A DNA stretch of 64,000 nucleotides from an uncultured Gammaproteobacteria bacterium (GCA_947258755.1 CAMYJO010000003.1:114871-178870), one strand, 5' to 3'. Counted from the first letter of the stretch, positions 42,202 to 51,508 are shown. Translations and numbers: made by a program. Notes: generated by a model from the sequence alone, not told the origin.

Positions 42202-43545
42202 ATGAAGTTGGACAAAATGGATTTAATTACCCAACCTGACTCGTCGGAAAATGACGCACAGAAAATTAATAGCGCGCGTAATAAATCCAATTCAACACAT
42301 GTATTCACGATAGAAAAGTGGCTATTCAAAAAAATATTGACCGCCCTGGGTAGGCCGCGCATATTTGCATGCTTACCTGATGGCTCTAACGTCTCTGTCT
42401 GTGATATCAAACCCACCACCGGTATGTCCATCCTGGATCGCGGCGCCATGTGGCGTTTTATCACCAACCCTGGCCTGCACTTTGGAGAAGATTACAGCTC
42501 AGGCCGCATCGAGGTTGATGGCGACCTGGTAGATTTTTTACAGACGATCATTAAGACCCGACCAAAACTGCATGATCAAAATCGCCTGGGGCGCTACCTG
42601 CTACAGGGATTTAAACGCCGCCAAAAAAACACCAGGGCACGCGCACAGGATAATATCCACCACCATTACGATATCGGCAATGACTTTTATAAACTCTGGC
42701 TGGACAAGGAACTGGTCTATACCTGTGCCTACTTTCCTGCAGTTGAGGCGACACTGGAACAGGCTCAATTTGCCAAGATGGACTATGTCTGCCAGAAGCT
42801 AAGATTAAAGCCAGGCGAAACAGTGGTAGAAGCCGGTTGTGGCTGGGGAAGCCTGGCCAGACACATGGCAAAACACTATGGCGTCAAGGTCAAATCCTAT
42901 AACATATCGCACCAACAAATTATTGAGGCCAGAGAGCGCTGCAGACAACAAGGGCTGGATGGGCAAATAGAATATATTGAAGACGATTATCGTAATATTA
43001 AAGGAACTTACGATGTCTTTGTATCAATAGGTATGCTGGAACATGTAGGCACGACACATTACTATGATTTATGCGCTACCATCGACAAATGCCTCGCACC
43101 ACACGGGCGTGGCCTGATCCACAGTATCGCACAAAATGAAGCCATGCCCATGAATCCCTGGCTGGTCAAACATATTTTTCCCGGCGGTTACACACCGACA
43201 TTGAGAGAAATGATGCAGACACTGGAGCCACGCGGGTTTAGCGTTCTAGATGTTGAAAATCTACGCCTGCATTACGCCAGGACCCTGCAACACTGGCTGC
43301 AAGGTTTTGATCAGCATGAAACCGAGATCCGCAATATGTTCGATCAGGCATTTATTCGTGCCTGGAGACTATATCTCGCGGGCTCCATCGCCAATTTCAC
43401 CTGTGGCGACCTGAATTTGTTCCAGGTACTGTTCACACGCCCGGCAAATAACGATATCCCACTGACGCGCGGTTACTTATACAATGATGACGACAATACA
43501 CAAACGGATGTAAAGTCATGGAAACATGTGACGTCCTCATCATAG
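42202..43545 (+). CDS. cfa: Cyclopropane-fatty-acyl-phospholipid synthase family protein
   Basis: The enzyme transfers a methylene group from SAM across the double bond of unsaturated acyl chains. The 447-residue protein has an N-terminal domain (about residues 20-130), then HHHYDIGNDFYKLWLDKELVYTCAYF (about 148-173), the SAM motif EAGCGWGSLARHMA and the active-site region SIGMLEHVG. ATG 42202 follows a GGAGG ribosome-binding site; a GTG 15 bases upstream is not needed. Its last 28 bp overlap a flavoprotein gene. Other acyl methylations are catalysed by the same superfamily, so a product other than a cyclopropane is possible. Confidence 0.9.
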   Translation: MKLDKMDLITQPDSSENDAQKINSARNKSNSTHVFTIEKWLFKKILTALGRPRIFACLPDGSNVSVCDIKPTTGMSILDRGAMWRFITNPGLHFGEDYSSGRIEVDGDLVDFLQTIIKTRPKLHDQNRLGRYLLQGFKRRQKNTRARAQDNIHHHYDIGNDFYKLWLDKELVYTCAYFPAVEATLEQAQFAKMDYVCQKLRLKPGETVVEAGCGWGSLARHMAKHYGVKVKSYNISHQQIIEARERCRQQGLDGQIEYIEDDYRNIKGTYDVFVSIGMLEHVGTTHYYDLCATIDKCLAPHGRGLIHSIAQNEAMPMNPWLVKHIFPGGYTPTLREMMQTLEPRGFSVLDVENLRLHYARTLQHWLQGFDQHETEIRNMFDQAFIRAWRLYLAGSIANFTCGDLNLFQVLFTRPANNDIPLTRGYLYNDDDNTQTDVKSWKHVTSSS

Positions 43546-44633
43546 GCGGCGGTCCGGCAGGCTCTAGCTGCGCACGAGAACTGATTAAAGCGGGTCTCGA
43601 TGTGATCGTCATGGACAAGGCCAGCTTTCCCCGCGACAAAGTGTGTGCTGGCTGGATAACACCCGCCGTAGTGGAAGAACTGGAGCTTGACCTCGACCAC
43701 TATCGTCAGGGACGTATCTGTCAGGATATCCTTGGCTTCAAGACTGCAACAATGGGCGGTGCAGAAGTCTACAATGACTACAGCCATACAGTCAGTTTTG
43801 GCATTCGTCGGTATGAGTTTGATCACTATCTGTTGTCTCGTTGCGGCGCCAGGCTGGTCTTGAATACAGCGGTTAGCGACATAGCAAGACAGCACGATCA
43901 CTGGCTGGTGAATGGCAACATCCGCGCCAGCATGTTGATCGGAGCCGGCGGCCATTTCTGCCCGGTTGCCCGCTACTTGGGCGCAAAGGTTGGCAAAACC
44001 GAGCAATCCGTTTGCGCACAGGAAATCGAGTTCAAAATGACAACGCAACAGCTCGCCCAGTGTAATATAGATGCCGAAACTCCCGAACTGTATTTTTATC
44101 CCGACATGTCAGGCTACGGCTGGATTTTCCGTAAAGATCAATACATTAATATCGGCGTCGGTCGTGAAGATACCGGCAAGATAGCCAACGCTGCCCTACA
44201 GTTCATGGAATTATTGCAACAACAGGGGAAAATACCTGCCGATATAAACGCGCATTTTAAAGGGCATGCCTATCTGTTATATGACCATGCCCAGCGTAAG
44301 ATAGTCGATGATTCAGTATTATTGATAGGGGATGCGGCGGGACTGGCCTACACTGAAAGCGGTGAAGGTATCAGACCAGCGATTGAATCCGCCCTGCTGG
44401 CTGCAAATGTCATAAAAGACTCACAAGATGATTATCAGCTGCAGAAACTTCAGCCATACAATGACCTGATAGTCAGGCGCTTTGGTAAAAAACATTTTAA
44501 ACAGAAAAGCTGGATACCCGATAAAATCAGGCTTGCGCTAGCCAATAAGATTATTACTAATCGTTTTCTGAGTCGTCACATTCTGCTTAATCGATTTTTT
44601 TTGCGCAGCGAGGTGGATACGCTATATAGGTAG
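43518..44633 (+). CDS. Geranylgeranyl-reductase-like FAD-dependent oxidoreductase
   Basis: The 371-residue flavoprotein has an N-terminal dinucleotide-binding motif (VLIIGGGPAGSSCAREL, residues 6-22), DKVCAGW as in the geranylgeranyl reductase/FixC group, and GDAAGLAYTESGEGI as the second FAD motif. It probably reduces double bonds in lipid chains or quinone-like substrates. Overlap with the cyclopropane synthase gene (28 bp) suggests coupled translation and a joint lipid substrate. The basic C-terminus may associate with membrane. It ends inside the convergent DUF2784 gene. Confidence 0.86.
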   Translation: METCDVLIIGGGPAGSSCARELIKAGLDVIVMDKASFPRDKVCAGWITPAVVEELELDLDHYRQGRICQDILGFKTATMGGAEVYNDYSHTVSFGIRRYEFDHYLLSRCGARLVLNTAVSDIARQHDHWLVNGNIRASMLIGAGGHFCPVARYLGAKVGKTEQSVCAQEIEFKMTTQQLAQCNIDAETPELYFYPDMSGYGWIFRKDQYINIGVGREDTGKIANAALQFMELLQQQGKIPADINAHFKGHAYLLYDHAQRKIVDDSVLLIGDAAGLAYTESGEGIRPAIESALLAANVIKDSQDDYQLQKLQPYNDLIVRRFGKKHFKQKSWIPDKIRLALANKIITNRFLSRHILLNRFFLRSEVDTLYR

Positions 44634-44982
44634 CGGCAACAATAGTAAAGAAGACCGTATATGACAGCGTAAACACCCACGCAGGTGCGTCATAATATAT
44701 CAACCAGCCCACCCAGTGACTGATAAAACTGGATGAGTACACAGCTTCACCTGCCAGTGTGCGCAAATAATTTTCCAGCAAGGTTAATGGGCAATAAAGC
44801 TCACCCCATACTTCTATCACGACGAGGCCAATGGCCGCGATGTGAAGCATGCGAAAAAGACATTGACGTGTCCAGCCCCACCCTCTTGACCAGCCAAGCA
44901 GGATCACGGCCTGCCCAAGCACGACAAACAGGATATAGGCCAAATGCACTATTGCGGTTAAATCTGCCAGAATCGCGAACAT
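44587..44982 (-). CDS. DUF2784 family small membrane protein
   Basis: The 131-residue protein has four predicted membrane helices (about residues 5-28, 42-62, 85-98, 100-120). The conserved core includes LADLTAIVHLAYILFVVLGQ, WGELYCPLT and ENYLR. Function is unknown. It overlaps the end of the flavoprotein gene by 47 bp in convergent orientation, and no terminator is visible there. Confidence 0.85.
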   Translation of the reverse strand: MFAILADLTAIVHLAYILFVVLGQAVILLGWSRGWGWTRQCLFRMLHIAAIGLVVIEVWGELYCPLTLLENYLRTLAGEAVYSSSFISHWVGWLIYYDAPAWVFTLSYTVFFTIVAATYIAYPPRCAKKID

Positions 44983-45009
44983 AGCTGCAAGTATTTCATA
45001 GTGTTGAAA

Positions 45010-47442
45010 TCATGTATGCACCCTCACTTTTACAGGGAACAGAAACAATATAGCAATATATAATATGACTGCCAGCACGATGACCGTTGTAAACCCAAAA
45101 TGCAAAGCGAGTAAACTGGCCAACACCGCACTGATCACCGACGCACAGCCGTTGATACCCCATGCCCAGGCGATAAAACGTCTGTCGTATTTATCCAGAC
45201 TGGACAATGCACTCGGAAAAGGCATGCCCATAAAAAAGGCTAACGGTGCAATCAGCATGATCGTCAGAATAGTCCGAGTAGTGGCCGATGTCGTCGAAAA
45301 GCTGTTGAATATCGAGCCCAGGATCATCAGGTATAGCAAACTCAACACGGCGATAGCAACAACAGCAATGATGGCAACCTGATGATGCGAGAATTGCTGC
45401 GCCAGTCTTGTTGACCAGTGACTGCCGATACCGGCAAACACCAGAAATGCGGCCAGTGATGCCGAAATAGCATAGACAGGATGATGCAAAAACAAAATAA
45501 ATTTTTGCATAAATGCGATCTCGATAAACAAAAATGCCAATCCGACCAGAAAAAAATACAACACAATATGGCTACGTTTAAGCCTGTCGGCTGTCTTTAT
45601 ATGCTCACGCGGCAGGAACAATAATGGCAACAGAATTAATAGTATGCTGACCAAAACTGCAACCACCAATGTCACAATCAGGATTATATAGCCCCATTCC
45701 ACCAGCGGCATGCCGCCTTGCCCGCGCAGTTGAATGATTTCCTTCAGCGTCTTCCATTTAAAAAAATGATTGAAATAAGGACGGTCATCTGTCGCTGGCT
45801 CAAGATTGAATTTGTACTGATCTAGAAACTGCGCAGGCTCGTCCCCCAGTAGCGCAAGCGCGCCCTTGTAGAAATAAGGCTGCCGCAGCACATTATAGCG
45901 ATTGACCTGCCCCTCTGATATCTCGGGCGCATAGGCAATATCAAATGAACGTTGATCACAGAAGGCGGTAATTGCCTGAATATCCGCCGGGTTCAACTCA
46001 CCGTTCTTGATCAGTAATGTACTGGTTTGCCAACTACGGATCAGTACAAGTCGCTTGGCCGGTGATTGCACACCGGTATTTTTCAGCGCTGCTATAGCGG
46101 TCGCAAATAGTTTCAATGTATCCCGCGGCGGTACTTTTATCCATCGGGTAATGGCCACGTAGCCATCGACATTGAGACGTTCCAGGTACATCTGTAGGGC
46201 CTCGGTGGTATAAAGATAGTTTTCATTCAAGGCATACAAACCGGAAGCAGAAGCATTAAATGCATCCAGCAAGGCCAGCTGAATAAGGTCATACCGTTGC
46301 CCGCCCGTACGCATAAAATCACGTGCATCACCCATATGGATATTTACATTTTCTTTTTCATAGAGCCCATTGGAAAACACCCGGAATCGATCACTAACGA
46401 GACTGAGCATTTGTGGATTCAGCTCAATCGCATCAATCGTCGGCACATGATGTAGTCCGGCCTGTAAAATATCCGACCCACCTCCTGCCCCGACAATTAA
46501 TACACGTCCCTGCTGAGCCAGATGATAGGGTAATGCAGAAGTCATTTTATCAAGATAAGACAAGGGCTGATTATCGCCACTGGATCGGGTTATCACTGTC
46601 ATATTGTCAGCATCGGTGAACACACCCAACTGCTCAGGGGGTTCCTGACTTGCATTCAAGCTCAGTCCCGGCGCATGCCGAAGTGGAATCTGTGTACTTT
46701 CGATGACACTCAATAAACCCAGTGGGCTTGAACGCTGTTCGACAAGATTCGTCCCTGCTATTCTCAGGCTTTGCTGCAATCCCTTATAGGGAGAGATATG
46801 TAACTGAAAATACGGTGCAATTACGAGTAATATACTGATAGTGGCCATTACTATCAGGACAACCGGCATGCGTTTTTGCAATTGTAGCTCCGCTACACCC
46901 ACCAGCACGGCAATCAAGCCGATGATACTGATAGCAATCAAAGCCGTTTGTGGAAATAACAGGAAAAGCAGGTAAATGACCCCAAGGCTGCCGATACCGG
47001 CGCCTATCAGATCAACTGCATACACACGCGAAATCCAGTTGCTGTACCTGATAAATGTCAGACAGATCGCACTGGCGGCAAAGAAAAACGGTATTGCCAA
47101 TAATATAAATATCACCAGCAGAAAAATAGACTGGCGCCAGTCCCAGAGTATCTCTTCGGCATTAAATGGAATAAATTGTGCAATCAGGAAACAAACGACT
47201 GCAGATATTGAAAACAAAAACAAGCTAACGCTATAGACCAAACTATAACGAGACAATAGTGATTTTTGAAAAATGGCGACTACACTACCACTGATGCCGT
47301 AACCCAGCAGTGCCAGACCAATAATCATGTATGCAAAGTGATGCCATTGTATAATGGAAAACAAACGCATCAACAGGATTTCATAGGCGAGTGCACTCGC
47401 AGACAACAACGTAATGGACAGGTAAGGTGGGCGGTCTTGCAC
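45010..47442 (-). CDS. Membrane-embedded spermidine-synthase-like fusion protein
   Basis: The 810-residue protein has about seven N-terminal membrane helices (residues about 7-225), a central soluble aminopropyltransferase-like Rossmann domain (about 240-545), and about six C-terminal helices (about 575-800). The central domain contains VLIVGAGGGSDILQA, AIELNPQML, MGDARDFMR and LLDAFNASASGLYALNENYLYT. The SAM/dcSAM-binding core is thus present, but the aminopropyl-acceptor residues cannot be confirmed. The GTG start is 15 bp after the exported pcm stop. Function is unknown; fused membrane SpeE-like proteins are common in environmental bacteria. Confidence 0.84.
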   Translation of the reverse strand: MQDRPPYLSITLLSASALAYEILLMRLFSIIQWHHFAYMIIGLALLGYGISGSVVAIFQKSLLSRYSLVYSVSLFLFSISAVVCFLIAQFIPFNAEEILWDWRQSIFLLVIFILLAIPFFFAASAICLTFIRYSNWISRVYAVDLIGAGIGSLGVIYLLFLLFPQTALIAISIIGLIAVLVGVAELQLQKRMPVVLIVMATISILLVIAPYFQLHISPYKGLQQSLRIAGTNLVEQRSSPLGLLSVIESTQIPLRHAPGLSLNASQEPPEQLGVFTDADNMTVITRSSGDNQPLSYLDKMTSALPYHLAQQGRVLIVGAGGGSDILQAGLHHVPTIDAIELNPQMLSLVSDRFRVFSNGLYEKENVNIHMGDARDFMRTGGQRYDLIQLALLDAFNASASGLYALNENYLYTTEALQMYLERLNVDGYVAITRWIKVPPRDTLKLFATAIAALKNTGVQSPAKRLVLIRSWQTSTLLIKNGELNPADIQAITAFCDQRSFDIAYAPEISEGQVNRYNVLRQPYFYKGALALLGDEPAQFLDQYKFNLEPATDDRPYFNHFFKWKTLKEIIQLRGQGGMPLVEWGYIILIVTLVVAVLVSILLILLPLLFLPREHIKTADRLKRSHIVLYFFLVGLAFLFIEIAFMQKFILFLHHPVYAISASLAAFLVFAGIGSHWSTRLAQQFSHHQVAIIAVVAIAVLSLLYLMILGSIFNSFSTTSATTRTILTIMLIAPLAFFMGMPFPSALSSLDKYDRRFIAWAWGINGCASVISAVLASLLALHFGFTTVIVLAVILYIAILFLFPVKVRVHT

Positions 47443-47457
47443 TCTGGATATGGCCTT

Positions 47458-48198
47458 CTAGTGTTCTCCCGTCAGCGGTACAAACATCACAGGTATGATC
47501 TGTCGGGTAATCAACTTACCATCTTGCTGTTTGCTGATCAGCAGCAATTCCTGGGTCATGAAACGGCTACCGACTGGAATCACCATCCGCCCTCCCGGCT
47601 TGAGCTGCTTGATCAATGGCGGAGGAACATGACTGGCCGCTGCGGTCACGATAATGACATCAAAAGGCATCTGCTCCGTCCAACCATAATAACCATCACC
47701 CGTCCTGACATGAACATTGTTATAGGCGAGACGACGCAGACGTTCGCGTGCCTGCTCAGCCAGTGGATTGATGATCTCTATCGTATACACACTGTCGACC
47801 AACCCTGACAGTATCGCCGCTTGATAACCAGAGCCGGTACCGACTTCCAGCACCTTACTGTCCGCTTTGACCTTCAGCAAGTCTGTCATCAAGGCCACAA
47901 TATAGGGCTGCGAGATGGTTTGCCCGTGGCCGATAGGTAAAGGGCGGTTCTGATAGGCGAAACGTTTTTGCGAGGCCGGAACAAATTCATGCCGCGGTAC
48001 CTGGCCCATTACCTTCATAACATTGGGGTTTAGTGCTTCTTTATCGAGGTAAAGACTGGTTTCCTTTACGTGTTCCTCGATCGATTTGAGCATGGCCTGG
48101 CGCGCGCCAGCATATTCATCCCTGGCGACGGTAGGCAGGGACAACAGCAACGACATCAATATCAAACTAAGACCGAAATAGCGTGTCATAACCAGCAT
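47458..48198 (-). CDS. Exported protein-L-isoaspartate O-methyltransferase homologue
   Basis: The core is a full PCMT: PLPIGHGQTISQPYIVALMTDLL, VLEVGTGSGYQAAIL, GDGYYGWTEQMPFDVIIVTAAASHVP and LKPGGRMVIPVG. It is preceded by a signal-peptide-like segment (residues about 5-25, RYFGLSLILMSLLLSLPTVA, then RDE). The mature part would act in the periplasm or be membrane-tethered. It resembles the cytoplasmic Pcm at 36628 in all motifs. SAM is not known to occur in the periplasm, so the activity is puzzling. The gene leads an operon with the spermidine-synthase-like membrane protein and has an FNR-like promoter upstream. Confidence 0.88.
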   Translation of the reverse strand: MLVMTRYFGLSLILMSLLLSLPTVARDEYAGARQAMLKSIEEHVKETSLYLDKEALNPNVMKVMGQVPRHEFVPASQKRFAYQNRPLPIGHGQTISQPYIVALMTDLLKVKADSKVLEVGTGSGYQAAILSGLVDSVYTIEIINPLAEQARERLRRLAYNNVHVRTGDGYYGWTEQMPFDVIIVTAAASHVPPPLIKQLKPGGRMVIPVGSRFMTQELLLISKQQDGKLITRQIIPVMFVPLTGEH

Positions 48199-48238
48199 GG
48201 TTTCTCTTTGTCATATTTTTACAATAAATAACATTATC

Positions 48239-48280
48239 AATATAGATCTAATATATAGAAAAAGTACTGATTATGATCAA
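48239..48280 (-). promoter_or_regulatory. FNR-like box between the exported pcm and slp genes
   Basis: CTGAT-TATG-ATCAA at 48267-48280 matches the FNR consensus at nine of ten positions. On the minus strand TATATT at 48244-48239 is 29.5 bp from the box centre, giving a transcription start near 48232 for the exported pcm. A TAAAAT at 48303-48308 on the plus strand is equally spaced towards slp, so the box may serve either gene or both. Confidence 0.5.
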
Positions 48281-48421
48281 ATAGTGACGGAAAATTCGTA
48301 ATTAAAATCATTGTAACTACATTGTTCGATTTTTTTATTTCAACTATTATCAAAAGATAAGGTTTAGAAACGGAAAACATTGCTGCAGACGAATCTTAAT
48401 ATTGAGGACAGGACCTTAAGC

Positions 48422-48964
48422 TTGCGTATTAATAACACAATCTCGAAATTTGCCTGGACACTCGCGACTGCCCTTGTCCTGTCTGGTTGCGCAAGCAATA
48501 TACCCGAACAGATCAAACAACCGGCGACCAGCAATGTCACGCCGGCAGAGGCCCGTCAACAATCTGAAACTTTTTTAGGCCAAAGCATCCGTTGGGGTGG
48601 CGAAATTATCGCTATTGAAAACAAGCCGGATCACACGCAGATTATCGTGCTATCGAAACCGCTCGACAAGGATGGTGAACCACAAAGTACGCAGAAACAT
48701 CATGGACGTTTTATCGCACAGGTAAAATATTTCCTGGAACCTTCACGCTATACCGCCGGCAGAGAAATCACTGTAGTCGGCAAATACACGCATACTATTG
48801 AAAGGATGATTGGTGAATATCCATACCGCTACCCGGTGGTGATGGCTGAGCACCTACACCTCTGGCCGGAGCCGGTAAAGCACGATCCAGACTATTGGTA
48901 TGACCCCTGGTATGACCCCTGGTATCCATGGGGACCCTGGCATCACTATCCTTACTATTATTAA
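48422..48964 (+). CDS. Slp family outer-membrane lipoprotein with Trp/Tyr-rich tail
   Basis: Slp lipoproteins are outer-membrane proteins induced by starvation or acid in E. coli; their role is not well defined. The lipobox is LSGC (Cys about residue 22). The Slp core spans about 25-155, with VTPAEARQQSETFLGQSIRWGG and TVVGKYTH. The C-terminus ends in an unusual aromatic run with repeats WYDPWYDPWYPWGPW. I chose a TTG start at 48422, eight bases after an AGGA; the open frame extends upstream to 48380. It precedes a second slp-like gene by 25 bp. Confidence 0.85.
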   Translation: MRINNTISKFAWTLATALVLSGCASNIPEQIKQPATSNVTPAEARQQSETFLGQSIRWGGEIIAIENKPDHTQIIVLSKPLDKDGEPQSTQKHHGRFIAQVKYFLEPSRYTAGREITVVGKYTHTIERMIGEYPYRYPVVMAEHLHLWPEPVKHDPDYWYDPWYDPWYPWGPWHHYPYYY

Positions 48965-48989
48965 TTGTTAAACACGGAAAACCGACATC

Positions 48990-49475
48990 ATGATACGATA
49001 TACAATTATTTTATTGCTGGTCATGCTCTCCGCATGCGCAACCAGCCCGGGTTTCAAGCTTGATCAGATCGATTATAACCTGACGCCCAACAATGCATTG
49101 CAAGTCGATGATCAAGCTAAGGGCCGCCAGGTACTCTGGGGTGGCACAATCTTGTCCAGCAAGAACTTTTCGGATCACACCCGCCTTGAAGTGCTTGCCT
49201 ACCCGCTAGACAAGGAAGGTCGTATCGATACAGATGCCGAACCACTGGGACGTTTTTATGCATTGCATGACGGTTACCTGGAAACAGCAGAGTACCGCAA
49301 GAGCCGCTGGCTTAGCCTGACCGGCACCTATATGGGCCTGGAACCGGGTAAGGTGGGTAGCGCCGACTATACATTCCCGGTTGTCAATGTTAAGCAGACT
49401 CATCTGTGGACGGAGGATTCCATGTCCAACGGCTCATCCAATGTGCATTTTGGTATTGGCGTGTTATTTCACTAG
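48990..49475 (+). CDS. Second Slp family lipoprotein
   Basis: The 161-residue protein has a lipobox LSAC (Cys about residue 16) and the Slp core: VLWGGTILSSKNFSDHTRLEVLAYPLDKEG, LGRFYALHDGYLETAEYRKSRWLSLTGTY and the terminal TFPVVNVKQTHLW. It is clearly paralogous to the gene before it, sharing the WGG and PLDK elements. It lacks the aromatic tail. The two Slp genes and the following DUF4197 gene run in the same direction and may form one envelope operon. Confidence 0.86.
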   Translation: MIRYTIILLLVMLSACATSPGFKLDQIDYNLTPNNALQVDDQAKGRQVLWGGTILSSKNFSDHTRLEVLAYPLDKEGRIDTDAEPLGRFYALHDGYLETAEYRKSRWLSLTGTYMGLEPGKVGSADYTFPVVNVKQTHLWTEDSMSNGSSNVHFGIGVLFH

Positions 49476-49533
49476 TCAATACCTGTAGAACATGTAAAAA
49501 TCCAGCTTTGCCAATCGACACAGGAGAGACAGC

Positions 49534-50295
49534 ATGAAAACAAGACAAATAATAATAACCGGATTATGCTGCAGCCTGATCCTGGCAACCCAGGCAAGCT
49601 CTGCAGGCTGGCGTGATTGGCTCCAGCTCGGCAGTGAAGAAGACAAAGCCCCGGCAAGCAGCACACAAAGCGATGCCGGCAGCAGTCTATCAAATACCGA
49701 TGTCATCGGCGGTCTCAAGGAAGCACTGCAAAATGCTACCCAATATGCCGTCAGTAACCTCGGCGCAGAAAATGGATTTCTGAACAATCCTCGCGTCAAA
49801 ATCCCAATGCCCGGTGCGCTGGGCAAGGTAGAAAAAACACTCAGGTCCCTGGGCGCATCCCGCTATGCCGATGAGTTTGTCGAGACAATGAACCATGCCG
49901 CCGAAAAAGCGGTGGTCAAAGCCACGCCCCTTTTTACCAAGGCGGTTTCAGAAATGACCATTGAAGACGGCATGAAAATACTCAAAGGCGGCGACAATGC
50001 CGCTACTGAATATTTCCGCAGCAAGACGGCAACCGACCTCACTCAGAGTATGCTGCCGATCACGCAGGAAATGACCAATAACTCTGGCGTCACCTCTTCT
50101 TATAAAAAAATGATCGACAAGCTTGGTTTTGCCCGTGGCCTGGTCGGTGACAAGGATATCGACCTCGATCAATACGTGACCGACAAAGCCGTCGATGGCC
50201 TATTCGTGATGGTAGCAGAACAGGAAAAGAAAATTCGCAAGGACCCGGTTGCACAAACAACCAGCCTGTTAAAGAAAGTATTCGGTTCGCTATAG
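49534..50295 (+). CDS. DUF4197 family exported protein
   Basis: The 253-residue protein has a signal peptide (about residues 1-24, ending SSAG) and the DUF4197 core: GLKEALQNATQYAVSNLG, NNPRVKIPMPGALGKVE, YADEFVETMNHAAEKAV and the late FARGLVGDKDIDLDQYVTDKAVDGLF, at about residues 199-224. The family is periplasmic and its function is unknown. A good GGAGAG ribosome-binding site precedes the ATG. It follows the two slp genes by 58 bp and ends near a convergent hairpin. Confidence 0.88.
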   Translation: MKTRQIIITGLCCSLILATQASSAGWRDWLQLGSEEDKAPASSTQSDAGSSLSNTDVIGGLKEALQNATQYAVSNLGAENGFLNNPRVKIPMPGALGKVEKTLRSLGASRYADEFVETMNHAAEKAVVKATPLFTKAVSEMTIEDGMKILKGGDNAATEYFRSKTATDLTQSMLPITQEMTNNSGVTSSYKKMIDKLGFARGLVGDKDIDLDQYVTDKAVDGLFVMVAEQEKKIRKDPVAQTTSLLKKVFGSL

Positions 50296-50312
50296 TGACT
50301 GACTGATGAGTA

Positions 50313-50350
50313 TTGGCGAAGGTCATGCCAACAAACAGGATCTTCGCCAA
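50313..50350. terminator. Hairpin between the DUF4197 gene and rnd
   Basis: TTGGCGAAG (50313-50321) is a perfect inverted repeat of CTTCGCCAA (50342-50350), with a 20-base loop. It lies in the 64-bp gap between convergent genes. It lacks flanking T-runs, so Rho-independent termination is uncertain. Confidence 0.5.
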
Positions 50351-50359
50351 CACCCCTGA

Positions 50360-51508
50360 TTACTTATCTGAAATAACCAACTCGCCATCACTGACCCCAA
50401 GGTAACGCTCGCCGGCCAACACGGCCTGCAGTTCATCACCTATCAACTGCCGACGCCAGCCTTGCAGGATCCGTATCTCTTTTTCACCTAACACCAGGCG
50501 TTGCAGATCCTTATGCGATGCCAGTTGTGCCGGGTTCAATTGCTGTTGTGCGGCACGCAAGTGGACCACAGCGTTGAGTAGATCAACAATCGCCTCCTGC
50601 TCTACCGTCGGCTTTGCTGATTTCACATAATCAGGCATGGCTTGTGGCTTAGAATTCCCATGCTGTTTGATGATCTGCAATATACTGTCACCACGCTGTT
50701 TTACCGTGCGTTCATGCAGGCCACGAATTCGCCCAAGCTCTGCCATATTGGCTGGCCCCTGCCTGGCGATATCGGCCAATACATCATCCTTGATCAGCCA
50801 GCCCCTGGGGATATCTTCCTGCTGTACCAGTTGTTCACGCCATTCCGCCAAGGCTTGCAAGATGGCCAGTGGTGCTGCACGTAATTTTCTGGCAGCTTTC
50901 ACGCGTTTCCAGGCCTGCGCTGGCGGGTTTTGATAACGGTCGGCGTCAGTCAAGCTATCGAAGTCATCCCGTAACCACTCAAGCCTGCCGCGCTCATCCA
51001 GTTTCTGCCTCAAATGGGCATACAGGCGACACAGGTAAATCACATCATCAGCCGCATACTCTATTTGCGCAGGCGATAGTGGCCGATGCGACCAGTCTGC
51101 GCGCGTATGCGTTTTTTTCAGATGAACACTGAGAATATCCTCAACCAATCTTGCATAGGCGGCTTGTTCAGGATGCCCCAGTAAAGGCGCTGCGATCTGG
51201 GTATCGAATATTGGCTTGGGCACATCACCGCGAAGATGATAGAAAATTTCCATATCCTGTCCACCGGCATGCATGACCTTGGTAATGGCAGGATCATAGA
51301 TCAGATCCAGTAATGGCCCGAGATCGGGCAAGGCCAGCGGATCAATACAGGCCGTCAGATCCGGGGTACCCACTTGCAACAGACAAAGCTTCGGATAATA
51401 GGTCTTTTCCCGCATGAACTCGGTATCCAGGGCCAGCCATTCACTGCCTTGCAGTTGCGCACACAAATCATGCAGCTTCTCAATCGTATCAATATATAAA
51501 GTATTCAT
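50360..51508 (-). CDS. rnd: Ribonuclease D
   Basis: RNase D trims tRNA and other small RNA 3' ends from the 3' side. The 382-residue protein has the DEDD exonuclease domain (about 1-190) with LALDTEFMREKTYYPKLCLLQ (catalytic Asp and Glu), VMHAGGQDMEIFYHL and YAADDVIYLCRLY. An HRDC domain (about 210-295) follows, and a C-terminal helical part. Length matches E. coli Rnd. It is a single minus-strand gene between the DUF4197 gene and the ClpP-like gene. Confidence 0.95.
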   Translation of the reverse strand: MNTLYIDTIEKLHDLCAQLQGSEWLALDTEFMREKTYYPKLCLLQVGTPDLTACIDPLALPDLGPLLDLIYDPAITKVMHAGGQDMEIFYHLRGDVPKPIFDTQIAAPLLGHPEQAAYARLVEDILSVHLKKTHTRADWSHRPLSPAQIEYAADDVIYLCRLYAHLRQKLDERGRLEWLRDDFDSLTDADRYQNPPAQAWKRVKAARKLRAAPLAILQALAEWREQLVQQEDIPRGWLIKDDVLADIARQGPANMAELGRIRGLHERTVKQRGDSILQIIKQHGNSKPQAMPDYVKSAKPTVEQEAIVDLLNAVVHLRAAQQQLNPAQLASHKDLQRLVLGEKEIRILQGWRRQLIGDELQAVLAGERYLGVSDGELVISDK

